Shown: positions 52,345-63,834 of the stretch, in pieces
How the letters are laid out: each line of letters opens with the position of its first letter
Position numbering within the stretch: the stretch's first letter is position 1
NCBI RefSeq assembly: GCF_051014445.1
Contig: NW_027488368.1
Span: 20,124,001-20,188,000 of the forward strand
Length of the DNA: 64,000 nucleotides
Direction of reading: 5' to 3'
Source of the DNA: Colletes latitarsis
Taxonomy: Eukaryota; Arthropoda; Insecta; Hymenoptera; Colletidae
The notes under the pieces: generated by a model
Databases searched by the model: none
The model's input: the letters and a program-made list of their open reading frames with translations, nothing else
What the model was told of the DNA's origin: nothing
Position numbers and translations under genes: made by a program

Positions 52345-52920
52345 CAGTCCATTAAACCTGGTTTCGATCAATATTTTAGAGGACAACGCAAGTAAGGTCT
52401 GGGAAAGGTCTGGGATTTGCCCTCATCAGGATCATACTTTCGCATTTTTCACATACTTGTTGAACAGATCCTGGGTTATTTTCTGGTATGAATCACGTAG
52501 TAATGTGGTACCACACTGAAACAGCCCATTCAACCTGGTTTCGATCAATATTTTAGAGGATAACGCAAGTTAGGTCTAGGTTAGCCCTGAGATTTTCACT
52601 GATCAGACTCATAGCTTCGCATTCTTCACATACTTGTTGAACGGATCCTGGGTTTTTTCTGGTTTGGTTCACGTAGTAATGTGGTACCACACCGTAACAT
52701 TCAATTTAACCTGGTCTGGATAAATATTTTAGAGGATATCGCATGTTAGGTCTAGGTTAGGCCTGGGATTTGCCCTAATCAGGGTCATACTTTCGCAGTT
52801 TTAACATACATGTTGACCTCATCGAGGGTTTTTTCTGCTTTGAATCACGTAATATAGTGGTACCACACAAAAGCAGTCCATTAAACCTGTTTTGGATCAA
52901 TATTTTAGAGGATAACGCAT

Positions 52921-55900
52921 GTTAGGTTTGGGTTAGGTCTAGGACATGCCCCCATCAGGCTCATACTTTCGCATATTTCTCATACTTCATGGCTAGATCC
53001 TGGGCTGTTTCTGGATTGTATCACGTAGTAATGTGGTACCACGCTGAAACAGTCAATTAAACCTGGTTTCGATCAATATTTTAGAGGATAACGCAAGTTA
53101 GGTCTGGGATAGGTCTGGGATTCGCCCTTATCAGGCTCATACTTTCGCGTTTTTCACATACTTGTTGAACGGGTCTTGGGCTTTTTCTGGATTGCATCAC
53201 GTAGTAATGAAGTACGACACTGAAACAGTCAATTAAACCTGGTTTCCATCAATGTTTTAGAGGACAACGCATGTTAGGTATAGGTTAGGCCTGGGATTTG
53301 CCCTCATCAGGCTCATACTTTCGCGTTTTTCACATACTTGTTGAACTGATCTTGGATTTTTTCTGGTTTGCATCACGTAGTAATGTGGTACCACACTGAA
53401 ACAGTCCATTCAACCTGGTTTCGATCAATATTTCAGAGGATAACGCAAGTTAGGTCTAGGTTAGCCCTGAGATTTTCACTGATCAGACTCATAGCTTCGC
53501 ATTCTTCACATACTTGTTGAACGGATCCTGGGTTTTCTCTGGTTTGGTTCACGTAGTAATGTGGTACCACACTGAAACATTCAATTAAACCTGGTCTGGA
53601 TAAATATTTTAGAGGATATCGCATGTTAGGTCTAGGTTAGGTCTGGGATTTGCCCTCATCAGGCTCTTACTTTCGCGGTTCTCACATACCTGTAGAACAG
53701 ATCCTGGGTTTTTTCTGGATTGGATCACGTAGTAATGTGGTACCACACTGAAGCGGTCAATTAAACCTGGTTTCGATCAATATTTTAGAGGATAACGCAA
53801 GTTAGGTCTGGGATAGGTCTGGGATTTGCCCTCATCAGGCTCATTCTTTCGCTTATTTCTCATACTTGATGGCTAGATCCGGGGCTTTTCCTGGATTGCA
53901 TCACGTAGTAATGAAGTACGACACTGAAACAGTCAATTAAACCTGGTTTCCATCAATATTTTAGAGGATAACGCAAGTTATGTCTGGTATAGGCCTGGGA
54001 TTTGCTCTCATCAGGCTCATTCTTTCGCATATTTCTCATACTTGATGGCTAGATCCTGGGCTTTTTCTGGATTGCATCACGTAGTAATGAAGTACGACAC
54101 TGAAACAGTCAATTAAACCTGGTTTCCATGAATATTACAGAGGACAACGCATGTTAGGTATAGGTTAGGCCTGGGATTTGCCCTCATCAGGGTCATACTT
54201 TCGCAGTTTTAAATACATGTTGACCTGATCGAGGGTTTTCTCTGCTTTGGATCACGTAGTAAAGTGGTACCACACTGAAACAGTCGATTAAACCTGGTAT
54301 CGATCAATATTTTAGTGGATAACGCAAGTTAGGTCTGGGATAGGTCTGGGATTTGCTCTCATCAGACTCATACTTTCGCGTTTTTCACGTACATGTTGAA
54401 CAGACCCTAGGTTTTTTCTGGTTCCGATCACGTAGCTGTGTGGTACCACACTGAAACAGCCCATTCAACCTGGTTTCGATCAATATTTTAGAGGATAACG
54501 CAAGTTAGGTCTAGGTTAGCCCTGAGATTTTCACTGATCAGACTCATAGCTTCGCATTCTTCACATACTTGTTGAACGGATCCTGGGTTTTTTCTGGTTT
54601 GGTTCACGTAGTAATGTGGTACCACACCGTAACATTCAATTTAACCTGGTCTGGATAAATATTTTAGAGGATATCGCATGTTAGGTCTAGGTTAGGCCTG
54701 GGATTTGCCCTAATCAGGGTCATACTTTCGCAGTTTTGACATACATGTTGACCTGATCGAGGGCTTTTTCTACTTTGGATCACGTAGTAAAGAGGTAACA
54801 CACTGAAACAGTCAATTAAACCTGGTTTCGATCAATATTTTAGAGGATAACGCATGTTAGGTCTGGGTTAGATCTAGGACTTGCCCTCATCAGGCTCATT
54901 CTTTCGCATATTTCTCATACTTGATGGCTAGATCCGGGGCTTTTTCTGGATTGCATCACGTAGTAATGAAGTACGACACTGAAACAGTCAATTAAACCTG
55001 GTTTCCATCAATATTTTAGAGGACAAAGCATGTTTGGTCTAGGTTAGGCCTGGGATTTGCCCTCATCAGGGTCATACTTTCGCAGTTTTAACATGCATGT
55101 TGACCTGATCGAGTGTTTTTTCTGCTTTGGATCACGCAGTAAAGTGGTACCACAATAAAACAGTCAATTAAACCTGCTTTCGATCAATATTTTAGAGGAT
55201 AACGAAAGTTATGTCTAGTTTAGGCCTGGGATTTGCCGTCATCAGACTCATACTTTCGCACACTTCACATACTTGTTGAACAGATCCTGGGTTTTTTTCT
55301 GGTTTGGATCACGTTGTAATGTGGTGCCACACTGAAACAGTCGATTAAACCTGGTTTCGATCAATATCTTTGAGGATAACGCATGTTAGGTTTGGGTTAG
55401 GTCTAGGATTTGCTTCAGGCTCATACTTTCGCATATTTCTCATACTTCATGGCTAGATCCTTGGCTCTTTCTGGATTGGATCACGTAGTAATGTGGTACC
55501 ACACTGAAACAATCAATTAAACCTGGTCTTGATAAATATTTTATAGGATAACGCATGTTAGGTCTGGGTTAGGTCTAGGATTTGCCCTCATCAGGCTCAT
55601 ACTTTCGCATATCTCTCATACTTCATGGTTGGATCCTGGGCTATTTCTGGATTGGATCACGTAGTAATGTGGTACCACACTGAAACAGTCAATTAAACCT
55701 GGTTTCCATCAATATTTTAGAGGACAAAGCATGTTAGGTCTAGGTTAGGCCTGGGATTTGCCCTCATCAGGGTCATACTTTCGCAGTTTTAACATACATG
55801 TTGACCTGATCGAGGGTTTTTTCTCCTTTGAATCACGTAGTAAAGTGGTACCACACTAAAGCAGTCCTTTAAACCTGCTTTGGATCAATATTTTAGAGGA

Positions 55901-58900
55901 TAACGCATGTTAGGTTTGGGTTAGGTCTAGGACATGCCCCTATCAGGCTCATACTTTCGCATATTTCTCATACTTCATGGCTAGATCCTGGGCTGTTTCT
56001 GGATTGTATCACGTAGTAATGTGGTACCACGCTGAAACAGTCAATTAAACCTGGTTTCGATCAATATTTTAGAGGATAACGCAAGTTAGGTCTGGGATAG
56101 GTCTGGGATTCGCCCTTATCAGGCTCATACTTTCGCGTTTTTCACATACTTGTTGAACGGGTCTTGGGCTTTTTCTGGATTGCATCACGTAGTAATGAAG
56201 TACGACACTGAAACAGTCAATTAAACCTGGTTTCCATCAATGTTTTAGAGGACAACGCATGTTAGGTATAGGTTAGGCCTGGGATTTGCCCTCATCAGGC
56301 TCATACTTTCGCGTTTTTCACATACTTGTTGAACTGATCTTGGATTTTTTCTGGTTTGCATCACGTAGTAATGTGGTACCACACTGAAACAGTCCATTCA
56401 ACCTGGTTTCGATCAATATTTCAGAGGATAACGCAAGTTAGGTCTAGGTTAGCCCTGAGATTTTCACTGATCAGACTCATAGCTTCGCATTCTTCACATA
56501 CTTGTTGAACGGATCCTGGGTTTTCTCTGGTTTGGTTCACGTAGTAATGTGGTACCACACTGAAACATTCAATTAAACCTGGTCTGGATAAATATTTTAG
56601 AGGATATCGCATGTTAGGTCTAGGTTAGGTCTGGGATTTGCCCTCATCAGGGTCATACTTTCGCAGTTTTAACATACATGTTGACCTGATCGAGGGTTTT
56701 TTCTCCTTTGAATCACGTAGTAAAGTGGTACCACACTGAAGCAGTCCATTAAACCTGCTTTGGATCAATATTTTAGAGGATAACGCATGTTAGGTTTGGG
56801 TTAGGTCTAGGACATGCCCCCATCAGGCTCATACTTTCGCATATTTCTCATACTTCATGGCTAGATCCTGGGCTGTTTCTGGATTGCATCACGTAGTAAT
56901 GAAGTACGACACTGAAACAGTCAATTAAACCTGGTTTCCATCAATGTTTTAGAGGACAACGCATGTTAGGTATAGGTTAGGTCTGGGATTTGCCCTCATC
57001 AGGCTCATACTTTCGCGTTTTTCACATACTTGTTGAACTGATCTTGGATTTTTTCTGGTTTGCATCACGTAGTAATGTGGTACCACACTGAAACAGTCCA
57101 TTCAACCTGGTTTCGATCAATATTTCAGAGGATAACGCAAGTTAGGTCTAGGTTAGCCCTGAGATTTTCACTGATCAGACTCATAGCTTCGCATTCTTCA
57201 CATACTTGTTGAACGGATCCTGGGTTTTCTCTGGTTTGGTTCACGTAGTAATGTGGTACCACACTGAAACATTCAATTAAACCTGGTCTGGATAAATATT
57301 TTAGAGGATATCGCATGTTAGGTCTAGGTTAGGTCTGGGATTTGCCCTCATCAGGCTCTTACTTTCGCGGTTCTCACATACCTGTAGAACAGATCCTGGG
57401 TTTTTTCTGGATTGGATCACGTAGTAATGTGGTACCACACTGAAGCGGTCAATTAAACCTGGTTTCGATCAATATTTTAGAGGATAACGCAAGTTAGGTC
57501 TGGGATAGGTCTGGGATTTGCCCTCATCAGGCTCATTCTTTCGCTTATTTCTCATACTTGATGGCTAGATCCGGGGCTTTTCCTGGATTGCATCACGTAG
57601 TAATGAAGTACGACACTGAAACAGTCAATTAAACCTGGTTTCCAACAATATTTTAGAGGATAACGCAAGTTATGTCTGGTATAGGCCTGGGATTTGCTCT
57701 CATCAGGCTCTTTCTTTCGCATATTTCTCATACTTGATGGCTAGATCCTGGGCTTTTTCTGGATTGCATCACGTAGTAATGAAGTACGACACTGAAACAG
57801 TCAATTAAACCTGGTTTCCATGAATATTACAGAGGACAACGCATGTTAGGTATAGGTTAGGCCTGGGATTTGCCCTCATCAGGGTCATACTTTCGCAGTT
57901 TTAAATACATGTTGACCTGATCGAGGGTTTTCTCTGCTTTGGATCACGTAGTAAAGTGGTACCACACTGAAACAGTCGATTAAACCTGGTATCGATCAAT
58001 ATTTTAGTGGATAACGCAAGTTAGGTCTGGGATAGGTCTGGGATTTGCTCTCATCAGACTCATACTTTCGCGTTTTTCACGTACATGTTGAACAGACCCT
58101 GGGTTTTTTCTGGTTCCGATCACGTAGCTGTGTGGTACCACACTGAAACAGCCCATTCAACCTGGTTTCGATCAATATTTTAGAGGATAACGCAAGTTAG
58201 GTCTAGGTTAGCCCTGAGATTTTCACTGATCAGACTCATAGCTTCGCATTCTTCACATACTTGTTGAACGGATCCTGGGTTTTTTCTGGTTTGGTTCACG
58301 TAGTAATGTGGTACCACACCGTAACATTCAATTTAACCTGGTCTGGATAAATATTTTAGAGGATATCGCATGTTAGGTCTAGGTTAGGCCTGGGATTTGC
58401 CCTAATCAGGGTCATACTTTCGCAGTTTTGACATACATGTTGACCTGATCGAGGGCTTTTTCTACTTTGGATCACGTAGTAAAGATGTAACACACTGAAA
58501 CAGTCAATTAAACCTGGTTTCGATCAATATTTTAGAGGATAACGAAAGTTATGTCTAGTTTAGGCCTGGGATTTGCCGTCATCAGACTCATACTTTCGCA
58601 CACTTCACATACTTGTTGAACAGATCCTGGGTTTTTTTCTGGTTTGGATCACGTTGTAATGTGGTGCCACACTGAAACAGTCGATTAAACCTGGTTTCGA
58701 TCAATATCTTTGAGGATAACGCATGTTAGGTTTGGGTTAGGTCTAGGATTTGCTTCAGGCTCATACTTTCGCATATTTCTCATACTTGATGGCTAGATCC
58801 GGGGCTTTTTCTGGATTGCATCACGTAGTAATGAAGTACGACACTGAAACAGTCAATTAAACCTGGTTTCCATCAATATTTTAGAGGACAAAGCATGTTA

Positions 58901-61900
58901 GGTCTAGGTTAGGCCTGGGATTTGCCCTCATCAGGGTCATACTTTCGCAGTTTTAACATGCATGTTGACCTGATCGAGTGTTTTTTCTGCTTTGGATCAC
59001 GCAGTAAAGTGGTACCACAATAAAACAGTCAATTAAACCTGCTTTCGATCAATATTTTAGAGGATAACGAAAGTTATGTCTAGTTTAGGCCTGGGATTTG
59101 CCGTCATCAGACTCATACTTTCGCACACTTCACATACTTGTTGAACAGATCCTGGGTTTTTTTCTGGTTTGGATCACGTTGTAATGTGGTGCCACACTGA
59201 AACAGTCGATTAAACCTGGTTTCGATCAATATCTTTGAGGATAACGCATGTTAGGTTTGGGTTAGGTCTAGGATTTGCTTCAGGCTCATACTTTCGCATA
59301 TTTCTCATACTTCATGGCTAGATCCTTGGCTCTTTCTGGATTGGATCACGTAGTAATGTGGTACCACACTGAAACAATCAATTAAACCTGGTCTTGATAA
59401 ATATTTTATAGGATAACGCATGTTAGGTCTGGTTTAGGTCTAGGATTTGCCCTCATCAGGCTCATACTTTCGCATATCTCTCATACTTCATGGTTGGATC
59501 CTGGGTTATTTCTGGATTGGATCACGTAGTAATGTGGTACCACACTGAAACAGTCAATTAAACCTGGTTTCGATCAATATTTTAGAGAATAATTCATGTT
59601 AGGTCTAGGTTAGGTCTGGGATTTCCTCTCATCAGGGTCATACTTTCGCAGTTTTATCATACATGTTGACCTGATCGAGGGTTTTTTCTCCTTTGAATCA
59701 CGTAGTAAAGTGGTACCACACTGAAGCAGTCCATTAAACCTGCTTTGGATCAATATTTTAGAGGATAACGCATGTTAGGTTTGGGTTAGGTCTAGGACAT
59801 GCCCCCATCAGGCTCATACTTTCGCATATTTCTCATACTTCATGGCTAGATCCTGGGCTGTTTCTGGATTGTATCACGTAGTAATGTGGTACCACGCTGA
59901 AACAGTCAATTCAACCTGGTTTCGATCAATATTTTAGAGGATAACGCAAGTTAGGTCTGGGATAGGTCTGGGATTCGCCCTTATCAGGCTCATACTTTCG
60001 CGTTTTTCACATACTTGTTGAACGGGTCTTGGGCTTTTTCTGGATTGCATCACGTTGTAATGAAGTACGACACTGAAACAGTCAATTAAACCTGGTTTCC
60101 ATCAATGTTTTAGAGGACAACGCATGTTATGTATAGGTTAGGCCTGGGATTTGCCCTCATCAGGCTCATACTTTCGCGTTTTTCACATACTTGTTGAACT
60201 GATCTTGGATTTTTTCTGGTTTGCATCACGTAGTAATGTGGTACCACACTGAAACAGTCCATTCAACCTGGTTTCGATCAATATTTCAGAGGATAACGCA
60301 AGTTAGGTCTAGGTTAGCCCTGAGATTTTCACTGATCAGACTCATAGCTTCGCATTCTTCACATACTTGTTGAACGTATCCTGGGTTTTCTCTGGTTTGG
60401 TTCACGTAGTAATGTGGTACCACACTGAAACATTCAATTAAACCTGGTCTGGATAAATATTTTAGAGGATATCGCATGTTAGGTCTAGGTTAGGTCTGGG
60501 ATTTGCCCTCATCAGGCTCTTACTTTCGCGGTTCTCACATACCTGTAGAACAGATCCTGGGTTTTTTCTGGATTGGATCACGTAGTAATGTGGTACCACA
60601 CTGAAGCGGTCAATTAAACCTGGTTTCGATCAATATTTTAGAGGATAACGCAAGTTAGGTCTGGGATAGGTCTGGGATTTGCCCTCATCAGGCTCATTCT
60701 TTCGCTTATTTCTCATACTTGATGGCTAGATCCGGGGCTTTTCCTGGATTGCATCACGTAGTAATGAAGTACGACACTGAAACAGTCAATTAAACCTGGT
60801 TTCGATCAATATTTTAGAGAATAATTCATGTTAGGTCTAGGTTAGGTCTGGGATGTGCCCTCATCAGGGTCATACTTTCGCAGTTTTAACATACATGTTG
60901 ACCTGATCGAGGGCTTTTTCTACTTTGGATCACGTAGTAAAGAGGTAGCACACTGAAACAGTCAATTAAACCTGGTTTCGATCAATATTTTAGAGGATAA
61001 CGCATGTTAGGTCTGGGTTAGATCTAGGACTTGCCCTCATCAGACTCATTCATTCGCATATTTCTCATACTTGATGGCTAGATCCGGGGCTTTTTCTGGA
61101 TTGCATCAGGTAGTAATGAAGTACGACACTGAAACAGTCAATTAAACCTGGTTTCCATCAATATTTTAGAGGACAAAGCATGTTAGGTCTAGGTTAGGCC
61201 TGGGATTTGCCCTCATCAGGGTCATACTTTCGCAGTTTTAACATACATGTTGTCCTGATCGAGGGTTTTTTCTCCTTTGAATCACGTAGTAAAGTGGTAC
61301 CACACTGAAGCAGTCCATTAAACCTGCTTTGGATCAATATTTTAGAGGATAACGCATGTTAGGTTTGGGTTAGGTCTAGGACATGCCCCCATCAGGCTCA
61401 TACTTTCGCATATTTCTCATACTTCATGGCTAGATCCTGGGCTGTTTCTGGATTGTATCACGTAGTAATGTGGTACCACGCTGAAACAGTCAATTAAACC
61501 TGGTTTCGATCAATATTTTAGAGGATAACGCAAGTTAGGTCTGGGATAGGTCTGGGATTCGCCCTTATCAGGCTCATACTTTCGCGTTTTTCACATACTT
61601 GTTGAACGGGTCTTGGGTTTTTTCTGGTTTGGGTCACGTAGTAATGTGGTACCACACTGAAACAGTCAATTAAACCTGGTTTCGATCAATATTTTAGAGG
61701 ATAACGCAGATTTGGTCTGGGTTAGGTCTAGGATTTGCCCTCATCAGGCTCATACTTTCGCATATTTCTCATACTTCATGGCTGGATCCTGGGCTATTTC
61801 TGGATTGGATCACGTAGTAAAGTGGCACCACGCTGCAACAGTCAATTAAACCTGGTTTGGATCAATATTTTAGAGGATGACGCATGTTAGGTTTGGGTTG

Positions 61901-62000
61901 GGTCTAGGATATGCCCTCATCAGGCTCATACTTTCGCATATTTCTCATACTTCATGGATAGATCGTGGTCTATTTCTGGATTGGATCACGTAGTAATGTG
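52921..62000. repeat. Recurrent cassette marked by GGACATGCCCC, five copies
   Basis: The cassette start GTTAGGTTTGGGTTAGG followed by the ACATGCCCC variant lies at 52921, 55909, 56789, 59774 and 61358, spaced 2988, 880, 2985 and 1584 bp (17, 5, 17 and 9 monomers). After it the same succession of monomers follows for varying lengths: a TTATCAGGC monomer, a GGTCTTGGGC monomer, a GATCTTGGAT monomer, the CTGAGATTTTCACTGATCAG monomer, then CTCTTACTTTCGCGG. The segment 53640-54830 recurs at 57330-58520 (shift about 3692 bp, 21 monomers). Confidence 0.8.
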
Positions 62001-63834
62001 GTACCACACTGAAACATTCAATTAAACCTGGTATTGATAAATATTTTTGAGGCTAACGCATGTTAGGTCTGGGTTAGGTCTAGGATTTGCCCTCATCAGG
62101 CTCATACTTTCGCCTATTTCTCATACTTCATGGATAGATCGTGGCCTATTTCTGGATTGGATCACGTAGTAATGTGGTACCACACCGAAACAGTCAATTA
62201 AACCTGGTTTCGATCAATATTTTAGAGGATAACGCAAGTTATGTCTGGTATAGGTCTGGGATTTGCTCTCATCAGGCTCATTCTTTCGCATATTTCTCAT
62301 ACTTGATGGCTAGATCCAGGGCTTTTTCTGGATTGCATCACGTAGTAACGAAGTACGACACTGAAACAGTCAATTAAACCTGGTTTCCATCAATGTTTTA
62401 GAGGACAACGCATGTTAGGTATAGGTTAGGCCTGGGATTTGCCCTCATCAGGCTCATACTTTCGCGTTTTTCACATACTTGTTGAACTGATCTTGGATTT
62501 TTTCTGGTTTGCATCACGTAGTAATGTGGTACCACACTGAAACAGTCAATTAACCCCGGTTTCGATCAATATTTTGGAGGATAACGCAAGTTATGTCTGG
62601 TATAGGTCTGGGATTTGCTCTCATCAGGCTCATACTTTCGCATATTTCTCATACTTGATGGCTAGATCCAGGGCTTTTTCTGGATTGCATCACGTAGTAA
62701 TGAAGTACGTCACTGAAACAGTCCATTCAACCTGGTTTCGATCAATATTTTAGAGGATAACGCAAGTTAGGTCTAGGTTAGCCCTGGGATTTTCACTGAT
62801 CAGACTCATAGCTTCGCATTCTTCACATACTTGTTGAACGGATCCTGGGTTTTCTCTGGTTTGGTTCACGTAGTAATGTGGTACCACACTGAAACATTCA
62901 ATTAAACCTGGTCTGGATAAATATTTTAGAGGATATCGCATGTTAGGTCTAGGTTAGGTCTGGGATTTGCCCTCATCAGGCTCGTACTTTCGCGGTTTTC
63001 ACATACCTGTAGAACAGATCCTGGGTTTTTTCTGGATTGGATCACGTAGTAATGTGGTACCACACTGAAGCGGTCAATTAAACCTGGTTTCGATCAATAT
63101 TTTAGAGGATAACGCAAGTTAGGTCTGGGATAGGTCTGGGATTTGCCCTCATCAGGCTCATTCTTTCGCTTATTTCTCATACTTGATGGCTAGATCCGGG
63201 GCTTTTCCTGGATTGCATCACGTAGTAATGAAGTACGACACTGAAACAGTCAATTAAACCTGGTTTCGATCAATATTTTAGAGGATAACGCATGTTAGGT
63301 CTGGGTTAGATCTAGGACTTGCCCTCATCAGGCTCATTCTTTCGCATATTTCTCATACTTGATGGCTAGATCCGGGGCTTTTTCTGGATTGCATCACGTA
63401 GTAATGAAGTACGACACTGAAACAGTCAATTAAACCTGGTTTCCATCAATATTTCAGAGGACAAAGCATGTCAGGTCTAGGTTAGGCCTGGGATTTGCCC
63501 TCATCAGGGTCATACTTTCGCAGTTTTAACATACATGTTGACCTGATCGAGGGTTTTTTTCTGCTTTGAATCACGTAGTAAAGTGGTACCACACTGAAGC
63601 AGTCCATTAAACTTGGTTTGGATCAATATTTTAGAGGATAACGCATGTTAGGTTTGGGTTAGGTCTAGGATATGCCCTCATCAGGCTCATACTTTCGCGT
63701 TTTTCACATACTTGTTGAACTGATCCTGGGTTTAAACTGGTTCGGATCACGTAGTAGTGTGGTACCACACTGAAACAGTCCATTAAACCTGGTTTCGATC
63801 AATATTTTAGAGGATAACGCAAGTTAGGTCTGGG

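Larger units (their letters stand above)
47576..63834. repeat. 176-bp satellite array, subfamily A, right domain
   Basis: About 92 A-type monomers in the same orientation as the rest of the window. Domain-specific variants separate it from the left A domain: the core-less monomers read GAAGTACGACAC (left domain: GAAGTACAACAC), and one frequent monomer reads CTGAGATTTTCACTGATCAG with CATAGCTTCGC (left: CTGGGATTTTCACTCATCAG with CATACTTTCGC). A monomer with an 8-bp deletion (GATTTGCTTCAGGC) occurs near 55410, 58750 and 59275. The minus-strand open frames of 61-63 codons (47800, 50440, 51319, 53433, 56421, 57125, 60286, 62750) are copies of the same repeat segment, not genes. Confidence 0.96.

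Noticed and set aside
1724..62941. About twenty-five minus-strand open frames of 61-71 codons with nearly the same translation, and about fifteen plus-strand ones of 63-83 codons
   Set aside because: They recur because the satellite monomer is copied, have lengths just over one monomer (192-216 bp for most), start and stop at fixed monomer positions, and show no domain, signal peptide or initiation context. Many sister monomers of the same subtype carry stops.
1..63834. A CENP-B-box-like motif at TTTCGATCAATATTTT
   Set aside because: Only the TTCG....A part of the vertebrate box fits; the CGGG end is absent, so there is no support for a CENP-B site.
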